From contig DATGXI010000004.1 in the NCBI GenBank assembly GCA_035299065.1, forward strand, positions 1-31,867: a DNA stretch of 31,867 nt, written 5' to 3'. Both the position numbers and the translations under genes were made by a program. This document shows, piece by piece, positions 6,926 through 15,960 of this stretch. The notes below the pieces were generated by a model. The model did not search any database and had not been told where the DNA came from. It was given only the letters and a program-made list of their open reading frames with translations. Positions within the stretch are counted from its first letter, which is position 1. Every line of letters starts with the position of its first letter. This DNA comes from DASPJQ01 sp035299065 (GTDB lineage: Bacteria > Bacteroidota > Bacteroidia > Flavobacteriales_D > UBA2798).

Positions 6926-7771
6926 TTATTTCTTTCCTGAATTTACAGGCCAAATCAACCGCATGGCGTTGTACAATGCCTGGTGCAAAACCGTTGCATG
7001 ATTTTCTTTCGGTAAATAATCATAATAAACTGTGTAACCTGGTGCTTCTTTTTTTATTTTTTCACTCAGCAAACGGGCGTCTCTTTCCATAATATCAACA
7101 CTATCGCCCGGTTGAGTTTCATTTCCGACACCAATATAAATATCAATTTTATGATTGGCGGGTTCAATGTCTTTTTTTAGCAACGATTCGGCATTCCACC
7201 ACAAGCTTGGGCTCACAATAATATATTTGTGAAAAAGTGAAGGTTTTGTAATCAATATTTCGCTTGCCAAAAGCCCTCCCAGCGATTGACCGATTATGGT
7301 CCTGGAATTTTTTGTTTTGTAATTTTTTTCAACGTATGGCTGTAACTCGTTTTCAATAAAACGAATAAACGTTGCCGATTCCCCGGAAGTTGGCGTCCGT
7401 TTTTTATCAGCCTCGATTGATGTGGGAAATGTAAAATCCCTTTTACGATCAACATTGGCAATACCTACAACAATGCATTTTGGCACCTGGTTGATCCATT
7501 CAAAATTATTGAACTGAAACAAGCCCACAACATGAATAAAATCCTCATCGGCCGAACCATCCAGGAGGTAAACAACCGGGTATTTTACAGTGTCTTTTGG
7601 ATTATACCCGGCAGGTAAATATATGTTCAATGTGCGTTTTTGCTTGAGTTCGGATGATTGAAGCTCACGCACTTCACCTAAAACAAATGGCCTGGCTTTT
7701 TGAGCACATATGACAAATGGAAAAATTAAAAGAAAAATACTTAACCAAACTTTACTTACCGCTTTTACCAT
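6926..7771 (-). CDS. Secreted alpha/beta hydrolase, esterase D family
   Basis: A 281-residue putative esterase (PF00756 type; relatives include esterase D, Fes and IroE). The start is the ATG at 7771, followed by a signal peptide (MVKAVSKVWLSIFLLIFPF...CAQ); the longer reading frame back to 7891 overlaps the lipoprotein gene and is rejected. The nucleophile elbow is GQSLGG (Ser of the triad), preceded by NYKTKNSRTII; PVVYLLDGSADEDF near the N-terminus is the usual oxyanion-side strand; the catalytic histidine is probably in KENHATVLHQAL. Such proteins hydrolyse esters such as siderophore or acyl-glycerol esters; none is specified here. It lies 25 bases after the lipoprotein gene. Confidence 0.85.
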   Translation of the reverse strand: MVKAVSKVWLSIFLLIFPFVICAQKARPFVLGEVRELQSSELKQKRTLNIYLPAGYNPKDTVKYPVVYLLDGSADEDFIHVVGLFQFNNFEWINQVPKCIVVGIANVDRKRDFTFPTSIEADKKRTPTSGESATFIRFIENELQPYVEKNYKTKNSRTIIGQSLGGLLASEILITKPSLFHKYIIVSPSLWWNAESLLKKDIEPANHKIDIYIGVGNETQPGDSVDIMERDARLLSEKIKKEAPGYTVYYDYLPKENHATVLHQALYNAMRLIWPVNSGKK

Positions 7772-7796
7772 AAAATTGATTTTAAATATGTTAAAC

Positions 7797-8465
7797 TTAG
7801 AATCCACTTGAACCATTTGCTTCACGTTCTGCATTAAATTGAATAAATTCAGGTGTACCATAATAAAATCCAAGTTCTTTGCATAAACCAATTATACCTG
7901 AACGTCCTTGCCTTGAAAATCCATATACAGCTATGGAAGAATCTGTTCCCGGGTTTATAAATTGATCCTGTGCAGGAATGTGCGGATCTGACTCAAGAAA
8001 ATTACAGCCAAGACAAACGTCAATACTTCCAACCTTCTTGTTGTTTTTATAAAAAACAAAACCCAAATGCGGCTCAAAACATGCGGCCACACCCCCTCCA
8101 TACGTTTCTTTGCTTGAAAACAGTTCAATCATTTTTTTTGATTGTTCAGCGGTAAGATATTGCTGCTTCAGGATTACCGGAACAAATTCATTTTTGTAAA
8201 ACACGCTGTAACTGTGTTCCCCTTCACCCTCATAATCGTAAGCAATTACTTTGTCGTAATCCAACCTGCCAAACGGCAATCCCGCGTTTTTATGCCGCGT
8301 AACTTTTTTAGCCAATTTGACATAATTCTTCAGCACATCATCACTCAAAAAACGTGCATCCCGGGGTTCCATTTTTACTTTTTCTTTTACAACTTCATTC
8401 TTCTTTTCAGTTTCATTGCAGGAAAAACAACAGGTCAATACCAATATGTAAAAAAACAATTTCAT
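7797..8465 (-). CDS. Predicted lipoprotein of unknown function
   Basis: A 222-residue protein with a lipoprotein signal peptide: MKLFFYILVLTCCFSC followed by NETEKKNEVV, where the last cysteine (residue 16) fits a lipobox and would be lipidated. A charged tether (EKKNEVVKEKVKMEP) leads to a globular part with no family I recognise. Motifs seen: YGGGVAACFEPHLGFVFYKNNKKVGSIDVCLGCNFLESDP, including a C-x2-C-like CLGC, and a C-terminal GFSRQGRSGIIGLCKELGFYYG. The ATG overlaps the stop of the DUF2071 gene by one base (TAATG), so the two are translationally coupled. It probably sits in the periplasm or on the outer membrane. Confidence 0.75.
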   Translation of the reverse strand: MKLFFYILVLTCCFSCNETEKKNEVVKEKVKMEPRDARFLSDDVLKNYVKLAKKVTRHKNAGLPFGRLDYDKVIAYDYEGEGEHSYSVFYKNEFVPVILKQQYLTAEQSKKMIELFSSKETYGGGVAACFEPHLGFVFYKNNKKVGSIDVCLGCNFLESDPHIPAQDQFINPGTDSSIAVYGFSRQGRSGIIGLCKELGFYYGTPEFIQFNAEREANGSSGF

Positions 8466-9181
8466 TATATTATTTTTCGTTTTGTTCGTACTACAATTTC
8501 TGAACCTTCGGCCAGCATAACCGAATCAGGTTTACATTGGTCCAGGAAATTAAATTCAGGACCATATACACTAGCGAAGTCCACTTCAATGTGGTATGCA
8601 TTTACGTTATAGGTTTCCCAGCGCGGATGTTCTACACCGTACTCGGTACTCGTATTTTTACGAATAGGCGCATATCCCCAGTAATGTTCAGTAATAAATT
8701 CCTCTTCAGAACCAGGTTTCAATTCACGTTTAACACCCTCAGCGCTCACCGCAAAAGAATTCCACTTCCTGTTGTGCTTCCACGCGTATTTTACAGCTAT
8801 TTTTTCGTTTGATATGTCCCACTCGTGTTTCATGGGTTTGGTCACGTATTTTTCTTTATAAAGGGTATTGGCAATAAAAGTTATGGCGGGCCGGGGTACA
8901 ATTTCACGAATAAATGTGACACCTCTTCTCCACCCCGATTCATCTTTATAGCGCACATAAAACCGTAAGTTCACCTCTTCAAAATTTCTGTGAAAAGGAA
9001 TGGGGATTCCGCGCAGGCGGGTGTTCACAAATTTAAAACCAACCAAACTAACATAATATTTGCCGTTCCAAACATCCAATTCGGTTTTATAGGGCAAATA
9101 CGGCAACAACAGGCTTGGATCAACTGCATAATTTGCAATTGCCAGTTTACGCCATTCTGCTTTTAGAAAGCTTGTTGCCAT
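8465..9181 (-). CDS. DUF2071 (YqjF-like) family protein
   Basis: A 238-residue cytosolic protein of the DUF2071 family, whose function is not known. Typical elements are present: FLKAEWRKLAIANYAVDPSLL at the start, then LLPYLPYKTELDVWNGKYYVSLVGF, the NLRFYVRYKDESGWRRGVTFIREIVPR core and the EHYWGYAPIRKNTSTEYGVEHPRW segment near the end. Length is normal for the family. It starts 15 bases after the propeller/PP2C sensor and its stop overlaps the lipoprotein start, so it is embedded in the same run of genes. Confidence 0.85.
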   Translation of the reverse strand: MATSFLKAEWRKLAIANYAVDPSLLLPYLPYKTELDVWNGKYYVSLVGFKFVNTRLRGIPIPFHRNFEEVNLRFYVRYKDESGWRRGVTFIREIVPRPAITFIANTLYKEKYVTKPMKHEWDISNEKIAVKYAWKHNRKWNSFAVSAEGVKRELKPGSEEEFITEHYWGYAPIRKNTSTEYGVEHPRWETYNVNAYHIEVDFASVYGPEFNFLDQCKPDSVMLAEGSEIVVRTKRKII

Positions 9182-9196
9182 GAAGTTAATTATAAT

Positions 9197-12100
9197 CTAT
9201 ATTTTAACCCCCATTACACATACATCATCCAGCTGCTCGAAATCGCCTTTCCAGGCAGTGAATGTTTCCTCAATGCGCTCCATTTGTTTATCAATGCTTT
9301 CAACACAAACCATTTTTAATAATTTTTCAAAATTAGAGGTTTTAAATTTTTTACCCTTTTCGCCTCCAAACTGGTCATAATACCCGTCAGATGTCATGTA
9401 TATTAAATCATCCGGCTCCACTGTAATTTCTTGTAGTAAAAAATCCTTTTTCCCGCCAACATAAATTCCAATAGGCTGCTTATCGGGAGCATATTCTGTT
9501 AATTCACCTTTGCGTAAGATATACAGGGAATTGTTGGCGCCTGCAAACTGAATTTTCTTTTCAGCAGGAATATACCTGCAAAGCGTAATATCCATTCCAT
9601 CTCTGTTCTCGCCCATGGCTCCCGTTTGTTTCAAGGCAATAATTACCCGGTCACGCAATTCATTTAAAATAAGATCGGGCTGTAATTTCATTTCTTCATT
9701 CACAATCTGGTTAAGCAACCCAGCGCCAAGCATACTCATGAATCCCCCGGGAACACCATGGCCCGTGCAATCCACCACAGCCCACAACATGGAATCTTTT
9801 TGTTTGGCATGCCAATAAAAATCGCCACTTACAATATCTTTGGGTTTAAACAACACAAAATGGTTCGGCAAATTTTTCTTCAGTGTTTTTTCATCGGGAA
9901 GAATGGAACGCTGAATACGTTCAGCATAGTGAATAGAATCGGTAAGTTCTTTGTTTTTTTCTTGTATAATATCTTTCTGGTGCGAAATTTCTTTTGCTTT
10001 CTCCACCACTTCAGCTGTACGCTCTTCTACCATGCGCTCCAACACTTGTTGCTGCTTAAGGTGCGCCCTTTCCCTGAAACGCACATACACACGAATGGCA
10101 AACACCAACATACCTGCAACAATAAGGTAAAACCACCAGGTTTTCCAGAATGGCCGCTTTATCACAAATGGTACACGCAAAATTTCACTCTCAATACCAT
10201 AGGCATTTTTCATGACTACTTCAAGTGTATACGATCCATTTGCCAAATCAGGATAGCGAATGTGATTTGAAATGCCATTGTCCTGCCATTCGGTGTCAAA
10301 ACCTTGCAGGCGATAATAAAAACGGTGTGGCGAAGGAGCAAATACCTGGCTGGAGTATAAATATATATTCAGAAAATTCTCGTTCCAGTCAAAAGCAGCT
10401 TTTCCGTCCATGAATTCCGTTAACTGATTTTGCGAAAGCGTATCGTTATGCACTACAATGGTTGATATGTTTAAAATGGGCTTTGTTACTGGCATGATGA
10501 GCCTTGAAGGGTCAAACCACAAAATTCCATTCATGGTTGCGGAATAAATTTTTCCCTCATTGTCTATTTGCGCTACTGCCGGCAGTGCCGAACCTTCGGG
10601 CATGCCCATTTCTTTGTCAAAAACATACACTTTGTTTGTTTCCGGATTCCAGCGCGCCACTTTTTTTTCCAGTATTAACCAACGTATTCCATTTTTATCG
10701 GTAGTCATTGCTTTTACACCCAGGTCACCAAGCCCTAGTTTTTTATTCCAGTTTTCACTTTTGCCTGTTGTTTCATCAAACTTATAAATACCATTGTCAG
10801 TAAGTATCCAAACATTGTTGTCTGAATCGAGGTGAACATTTGTGATTAAACTATCGGGGAAATATTTTTCGCTGTTTTTGTGACCATAGGTTACTGTTTT
10901 TTTTGCAACCGGATCAAAAATAAAAAACCTGTTGTTGACACCATTGGGCGTTTGCCCTTGATTTGCTGAAAGCAACCATTTACCCGAAGGCAACACAATG
11001 GAATAAGCACCTGTTATTTTCAGCGTGCTGTTATAATCTTCTCCTTTGGGAATGCCAAGATCGGCAAACAAGCTTAGTTCAGCGGTATTTGGATTGAACT
11101 CAAATATGCGGCTGGGCCATTGGCGAAATGTATAAATTTTGTTTATCTTCGAATTATGCTTAAACAGGATGCTACGTTGCCAGAAAATACGTTCAGCAGT
11201 ATCATTTATGGTTACGGGACTAAGCGTTTTTGTTTGAACATTGTAAACTTTTGGTTTATTTGAATGTATTACAAAAATGTGGTTGTCATCAATAAATTTA
11301 AAGTTCTCTATGCGCCTCATTTCTCTTTCGTCCTTGTTTTTTTGCTTGTCTTTAGCTTTCTTTGCTTTTTTGGCAGGTGTATTTTCCTTTATTTCAATTC
11401 GCTCAACTACTTTGCGTTCTTCAGGATCATAAATAACCATTCCATTTCCATGTGAAACAAACACCTGGTTTTTATTTCGAACAAGCAATTGGTTAACCGG
11501 AACAGTTTGTTCTGACTGCAAAGTATACTCCAATTGCATTTCATCCCAGGGTAAAATACCAAGTTGTTGTTGAATAGGGCAACAAATACTTATGCCTCCA
11601 TCGCCCGTAGCAACCCAAATATTTCCATCCGGATCTTTTCTACAGGAACTAATGCGGTTATCAGCAATACTTCCAGCACTTGTGGTTGAGTGCCTCAGGT
11701 AAGTTGTTTTTTTTGTTTTCATGTCAACCACCAGTACACCTTTGTTGGGTGTTGCGGTCCACATGTAACCCGAATTTTCGTCAACCACGAAACTACGTGT
11801 ATTGTCCAGGTTAAGCACTTTTGCGTCAAACTGCATTCCTGAAATTCTTTTGCAGGTTTTGTTTTTCTTATCAAAAAATACAATCCCGCAATACGTACCA
11901 AACCAAACATTCTCGTCTTTATCAACATGAATAAAATGTACCAGGCTAAGCGAAATCAGTATTTTTTCAAATTCTTTTGGATCAATTCCCTTTGCATATT
12001 CATCAACTGGAAAAGGGGTGAATGTCCCTTTTTCGGCATCAAAATAATGCGGCCTTGCCTTGGCCTTTCCTTCACCAAAAAAGCCCATTAAAAACGTGCC

Positions 12101-12679
12101 GTTTTTCAGTTCAGTCATGGCTTTCACATTTTGATAAGGCACAAGTTGATTATCCTGAGGTCTATTCTCATTGGGTGTGTAGATTTTAACAGGGCCTTTT
12201 TCCGGATCAAGCCTGAACATGCCGCCTTCCCACATGAGTCCCCATAATCTTTTTTTACTATCCTCCACAATGCGTACAACCAGGGCATGCGGTAAGCTGT
12301 TTGCCAAACTTGAATCGTGTAAAAAGTGCTTAACTTTTTTTGTCTGGGTATCAAAACGCGTAAGGCCAATGGTGTCAACATAAGATATCCATAACCTGTT
12401 ACGCGAATCCATGAACATACTTTGAATGTTATTTGAAAGAAGCGTATTTTTATCACCGGGCTTTGCTTTCCATAACCTGGTAGAATAACCGTTATAACAT
12501 AAGAGACCCTTCTCAGAAGAGACCCATACCTGTCCCTTATTATCCCATGTTTGGCCCAGAATTGTTTTGACACCAAATTTTTCTGCCGGCAGGTATTGAA
12601 AAATGGGATTGTAATGCAACTGCGAAAACAAATTACCCCATATACCTCCAAAAATGAGAAATAAAAACGTGCGTTTCAT
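9197..12679 (-). CDS. Two-component-propeller sensor with PP2C (SpoIIE) phosphatase output
   Basis: An 1160-residue membrane sensor. In order: signal peptide (MKRTFLFLIFGGIWGNLFSQ); a periplasmic propeller of Reg_prop-type repeats such as GQVWVSSEKGLLCYNG and GNIWVATGDGGISI up to about residue 740; a Y_Y_Y domain (FYYRLQGFDTEWQDN...NGSYTLEV, about 775-840); one membrane helix (WWFYLIVAGMLVFAIRVYV, about 847-868); a coiled coil (about 870-915); and a SpoIIE/PP2C phosphatase domain from about 920. The phosphatase has GDFYWH, AVVDCTGHGVPGGFMSMLGA (metal-binding Asp near 970), RDGMDIT and MTSDGYYDQ, so it looks active. The family reads an external signal and dephosphorylates a serine on a partner, often an anti-sigma antagonist. 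No histidine kinase domain is present. It heads a five-gene run on the minus strand. Confidence 0.92.
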   Translation of the reverse strand: MKRTFLFLIFGGIWGNLFSQLHYNPIFQYLPAEKFGVKTILGQTWDNKGQVWVSSEKGLLCYNGYSTRLWKAKPGDKNTLLSNNIQSMFMDSRNRLWISYVDTIGLTRFDTQTKKVKHFLHDSSLANSLPHALVVRIVEDSKKRLWGLMWEGGMFRLDPEKGPVKIYTPNENRPQDNQLVPYQNVKAMTELKNGTFLMGFFGEGKAKARPHYFDAEKGTFTPFPVDEYAKGIDPKEFEKILISLSLVHFIHVDKDENVWFGTYCGIVFFDKKNKTCKRISGMQFDAKVLNLDNTRSFVVDENSGYMWTATPNKGVLVVDMKTKKTTYLRHSTTSAGSIADNRISSCRKDPDGNIWVATGDGGISICCPIQQQLGILPWDEMQLEYTLQSEQTVPVNQLLVRNKNQVFVSHGNGMVIYDPEERKVVERIEIKENTPAKKAKKAKDKQKNKDEREMRRIENFKFIDDNHIFVIHSNKPKVYNVQTKTLSPVTINDTAERIFWQRSILFKHNSKINKIYTFRQWPSRIFEFNPNTAELSLFADLGIPKGEDYNSTLKITGAYSIVLPSGKWLLSANQGQTPNGVNNRFFIFDPVAKKTVTYGHKNSEKYFPDSLITNVHLDSDNNVWILTDNGIYKFDETTGKSENWNKKLGLGDLGVKAMTTDKNGIRWLILEKKVARWNPETNKVYVFDKEMGMPEGSALPAVAQIDNEGKIYSATMNGILWFDPSRLIMPVTKPILNISTIVVHNDTLSQNQLTEFMDGKAAFDWNENFLNIYLYSSQVFAPSPHRFYYRLQGFDTEWQDNGISNHIRYPDLANGSYTLEVVMKNAYGIESEILRVPFVIKRPFWKTWWFYLIVAGMLVFAIRVYVRFRERAHLKQQQVLERMVEERTAEVVEKAKEISHQKDIIQEKNKELTDSIHYAERIQRSILPDEKTLKKNLPNHFVLFKPKDIVSGDFYWHAKQKDSMLWAVVDCTGHGVPGGFMSMLGAGLLNQIVNEEMKLQPDLILNELRDRVIIALKQTGAMGENRDGMDITLCRYIPAEKKIQFAGANNSLYILRKGELTEYAPDKQPIGIYVGGKKDFLLQEITVEPDDLIYMTSDGYYDQFGGEKGKKFKTSNFEKLLKMVCVESIDKQMERIEETFTAWKGDFEQLDDVCVMGVKI

Positions 12680-12838
12680 GCTGGTTTGAAGATAGATATT
12701 TATACATATTCATGAATACATTACATTAAAAAAATCATTGCTTATATAATGAGCTGAACCGATAGCCGTTAGGTTAATACCACGAAAGCGCTCCAATAAA
12801 AAAGGTATCTCTATTGCCCATTTTTTCGTAAAATTAGT

Positions 12839-13213
12839 ATGGATGCGAAACAACACCTCTTTTACGGCTTAGGCCAGGTAGCTTATGCCGTTGCCCAGGC
12901 CGATGGAAAAATACAGCGGCAGGAACGGGAAAAATTACACGATATGCTTACAGGAGAATTCCATAAACTGGATGCTGACTATAGTTATGCCGACATTGTT
13001 TTCCAATTGCTGGAAAAAGAGCAAATGGATTTTGAACGTAGTTATAAGTGGGGCCTTGACTCAATAAAATTGGGATCACACAAGCTTAATTCAAAATTAA
13101 AATGGGACTTTACCGATATTTTGTTCAAAGTGGCTGCAGCTTACCCACCAAGCACACGCTCTGAAGAAGCAATAATTTTCAGGTTTATTAAGGATATCAA
13201 GGGGCTGAAGTAA
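12839..13213 (+). CDS. TerB-like small protein
   Basis: A 124-residue, all-helical cytosolic protein. The pattern GQVAYAVAQADGKIQRQEREKL resembles the first half of TerB-type (tellurite-resistance TerB / DjlA N-terminal) domains, where the ADGKI turn is followed by a Glu-rich helix, and the second half (ILFKVAAAYPPSTRSEEAIIFRFIKDIK) repeats the theme. The biochemical role of such domains is unclear; many act as adaptors near membranes. The ATG at 12839 starts 160 bases from the divergent sensor gene. No ter operon partner is present, so tellurite resistance should not be inferred. Confidence 0.6.
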   Translation: MDAKQHLFYGLGQVAYAVAQADGKIQRQEREKLHDMLTGEFHKLDADYSYADIVFQLLEKEQMDFERSYKWGLDSIKLGSHKLNSKLKWDFTDILFKVAAAYPPSTRSEEAIIFRFIKDIKGLK

Positions 13214-13293
13214 TTAAACCAGTTGGGTTAATAAACAAGAGTGAGTTTTGAATGCATGAAGTGTGATTGTTGTACTTTTGGCGCCTGGAACCT

Positions 13294-14268
13294 ATGACTA
13301 CTCGTATTCTTTTAATTTTTGCCGGCTTTTATTCCACTGCTTTGCATGCTCAAACGATAGTGCACAGTACTGGATATTACACTACACGGCTTGATCCCAA
13401 TTTAATGGGGTATGAGGGTTTGTATTGCGGAACTATGCCATTTACACCTTTCCCTTTGAGTTATGATGAAAAAATGCGTATTCCTTATCTGGAAGCGGCA
13501 AAAAAAACAAACAGTACGGTTGACGATGATTTTTCAGCTGTGTATGCCGATTCGCGTAACATAGTACACAGCACACGTCATTCCCATGGCACAATTTCGT
13601 CAATTCGTTTTAGTCTTTATGAAGGTTACAGAAAAAAACCAACCGAAGAACTGGTAATAAGTATAAGTAAATCTGGCGGCATTTTCAAAAAGCGAAGTAC
13701 TAAGCCTGGTGTTGAAGACATTGCTTTATTTAGTTTTTTTACCAATGAGGAAAACGATATAAACCAGGTTGAATTGTACGCTACAAAAGGTTTTCCAAAA
13801 GAAAATTGTTCGGCTATTGTGTTTAACGATAAAATTTACCTGAACAACGATACCATTCAATTAAATATTATTGAAGGACAAAACCAGGTAATTACTACCG
13901 ACAGAAAAAAACGTCCGGTTGATTTCTGGATTTATGACGATCAAAACCGACTGGTGCAATACAGGCATTATCAATACACCGATATTGGTTTCATGCGCAT
14001 TGATTCAACCAGTTTTAAATGGAAGGATGATAAGGTTATTAAAATAAGTTCACATAAAGACCATACTATTTGCACATATGATTCTACAGGTTTAATAAGC
14101 AGAATTGAAAATTACACAAGCAATAAACTTATAAGTCGTTATGAATACACGTATACCTATGATTTAAGGAACAACTGGAACAGTTTTGTATTAAGCGAGG
14201 TGAATATTGCCCGCAATTCAAAAACCAGGAAATATTTTGTGAAGAGAGAAATCACCTACCGGGAATAA
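13294..14268 (+). CDS. Secreted protein of unknown function
   Basis: A 324-residue protein starting at the ATG at 13294 (MTTRILLIFAGFYSTALHAQ is a signal peptide; the upstream TTG at 13267 would put charged residues ahead of it). No catalytic motif is recognised. The C-terminal half contains pairs such as FWIYDDQNRLVQYRHYQY, CTYDSTGLISRIENY and YEYTYTYDLRNNWNSFV that look like YD/RHS-like beta-hairpin repeats, as found in many Bacteroidota surface proteins. No T9SS sorting domain is visible, so it may remain in the periplasm or outer membrane. It is followed by a bidirectional terminator. Confidence 0.7.
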   Translation: MTTRILLIFAGFYSTALHAQTIVHSTGYYTTRLDPNLMGYEGLYCGTMPFTPFPLSYDEKMRIPYLEAAKKTNSTVDDDFSAVYADSRNIVHSTRHSHGTISSIRFSLYEGYRKKPTEELVISISKSGGIFKKRSTKPGVEDIALFSFFTNEENDINQVELYATKGFPKENCSAIVFNDKIYLNNDTIQLNIIEGQNQVITTDRKKRPVDFWIYDDQNRLVQYRHYQYTDIGFMRIDSTSFKWKDDKVIKISSHKDHTICTYDSTGLISRIENYTSNKLISRYEYTYTYDLRNNWNSFVLSEVNIARNSKTRKYFVKREITYRE

Positions 14269-14288
14269 AAAACTTCATCAACTAAAAA

Positions 14289-14308
14289 AGCCTGCTGTTA
14301 CACAGGCT
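14289..14308. terminator. Bidirectional intrinsic terminator
   Basis: AGCCTG (14289-14294) and CAGGCT (14303-14308) pair around an 8-base loop. T-rich tracts follow on both strands (CTTTTC on plus, TTTTTTAG on minus), fitting its place between convergent genes ending at 14268 and 14375. Confidence 0.75.
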
Positions 14309-14374
14309 CTTTTCTATTCGTACGAAACATGTGCTCACTCAACCAGCACCATGTTTTATTCAAACTCACCAATC

Positions 14375-15850
14375 TTAGATATCGGCCATTCCCTTCTTTA
14401 TCTCCTTCTGCAAATCGGCCATTGTGCCTTTACTTGCTTTTACATCAACGCTTTTATTGTTGCCCGGAGTTATCATGCGTGAATATTTCATTACAATATT
14501 TTTATCGTCAGTTGCTGTAAAAACAACCAGCATAGCCGTTTCATCAGCTGCAATGCTGCTGAATTTTATGCTCTTTTGATCTTCACAAACATAACCAGGT
14601 AAAACTGACCTGCGCTTTGGATATACCAACATGGCAGTGGTTTTTTCGCTCACATCTCCACGCAGCAATACATCAACCATAACCTGTGTTTCGCGGTTAA
14701 AGGCATCGCAATTGATCCAGCCAAAATCATTCAATTCCAAATCATACACAGCCTGCTCCCTGCGCTCTACCATTTCTTCGTATTTACGTACGGCTTCCGG
14801 GTTAAAGTTGGCATTGTTGTTCCACGATTCGTTTACAACAATATTCCTGTTTTGGTTTACATTTACGTTCACGTTGCCATTAATGTTTAACGTATTTTTA
14901 GTAACATCAACCGCATTTACAGGTTGCGTAGCATTGCCGTCAACACCTACATTACCTGCTGTTACCTTATCATCTTTTTGCAATTGCCAGTCAAGCAAAC
15001 CGTTTTTCATGACACCGGTAAACACCTGCATGTCTTTTACCGTATTATTGTTTGCAACCTGGATGTGATAATCATGACCAGGCTTCATAACAACCGGTTC
15101 ACCTTTACTTGAAACATCAATATGCCACATTCCTCCTGTTTGCAATTGCTTGCCACCACTGGTTGTTGTCATCATTTTCATGGCAATGGCATCCATTTCC
15201 AAATATTCGGCAACGCGAACTTCAACAGGATCCAACACCGGGCGACCATCCTTATACATCAAACTGGAAGCCGGAATAGTCACTTTTGTGCCCGAAGTCA
15301 ATGAAACATCAATAGGACTTGCCGGGTTAAATGTAAATACCTGCACTTCATTTTCAACTGAAGGATTAAACTGTACTGTAGTTGCCGATGTAGCTATATG
15401 GTCTAACGGGCAAAATATCATTCCGGTTAATGAGCGGCCATGCGCATAAAATTTATACGATGCCAGTGACAAGTCAATAGTGCGTACTTTGCGCGGGGCA
15501 AGTGTTGGCGTAATTTCAGCGTAATATTCAACAGGCGAATAATTGCGGTCACGGCAGTATTGCAGCAATGCCTCGGCACGTCTAAAAGTAATTTCTGAAC
15601 GTTTTGTCTCTTCAAGGCTTTCCTCGCTTTTGTCAAGAAGGGTAAAATACAACGCTTCACCAGGAACAATACTGTTAAACATGCTGTCAGCAAAACGCAT
15701 CTGCGAATTTGTTAATGTTGAACTCCCGGGATTTACCGGGAATGCCATTGTTTGCGAAATTCTTTTCGGTATTATTCCTCCGGCACCAGCAAAAGCCGAA
15801 GAGGCTACTACTACCAGCGAAGTTGAAAAAAGTAAGTTAAACGATCTCAT
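14375..15850 (-). CDS. Secreted protein, tandem paralog A
   Basis: A 491-residue protein with signal peptide (MRSFNLLFSTSLVVVASSAFA). It is a paralog of the gene just upstream (15961-17445). Residues about 45-110 resemble a degenerate OmpA-like fold (ITFRRAEALLQYCRDRNYSPVEYYAEI). A middle beta domain has IDVSLTSGTKVTIPASSL and GGMWHIDVSSKGEP, reminiscent of ZU5-like or carboxypeptidase-regulatory-like modules, without certainty. An Asn/Val-rich linker (NINGNVNVNVNQNRNIVV, about 320-340) is specific to this copy. The C-terminal part carries YDLELNDFGWINCDAF, KTTAMLVYPKRRSVLPGYVC and ends in a charged amphipathic helix. No T9SS sorting domain is seen. The upstream minus-strand sequence has TATATTTA (15866-15873), 7 of 8 to the -7 consensus. 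The function is unknown. Confidence 0.75.
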   Translation of the reverse strand: MRSFNLLFSTSLVVVASSAFAGAGGIIPKRISQTMAFPVNPGSSTLTNSQMRFADSMFNSIVPGEALYFTLLDKSEESLEETKRSEITFRRAEALLQYCRDRNYSPVEYYAEITPTLAPRKVRTIDLSLASYKFYAHGRSLTGMIFCPLDHIATSATTVQFNPSVENEVQVFTFNPASPIDVSLTSGTKVTIPASSLMYKDGRPVLDPVEVRVAEYLEMDAIAMKMMTTTSGGKQLQTGGMWHIDVSSKGEPVVMKPGHDYHIQVANNNTVKDMQVFTGVMKNGLLDWQLQKDDKVTAGNVGVDGNATQPVNAVDVTKNTLNINGNVNVNVNQNRNIVVNESWNNNANFNPEAVRKYEEMVERREQAVYDLELNDFGWINCDAFNRETQVMVDVLLRGDVSEKTTAMLVYPKRRSVLPGYVCEDQKSIKFSSIAADETAMLVVFTATDDKNIVMKYSRMITPGNNKSVDVKASKGTMADLQKEIKKGMADI

Positions 15851-15960
15851 AATTTTTGTTTTGGTTAAATATACTGGTTCTAAACGTTAAAATCTATTAA
15901 GTATTTGTTTTGTGCTGTTTTCTTATCAAACGGAATCTGTATTTTTTTATCCGTGATTTC

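Noticed and set aside
7772..7891. 40-residue N-terminal extension of the esterase
   Set aside because: It overlaps the end of the lipoprotein gene and would place a poor sequence before a good signal peptide that begins at 7771.
12839..13213. Tellurite resistance locus
   Set aside because: Only a TerB-like domain is present; no TerC, TerD or other ter genes are nearby.
14281..14374. Small gene between 14268 and 14375
   Set aside because: The stretch is filled by a bidirectional terminator and has no start with coding character.
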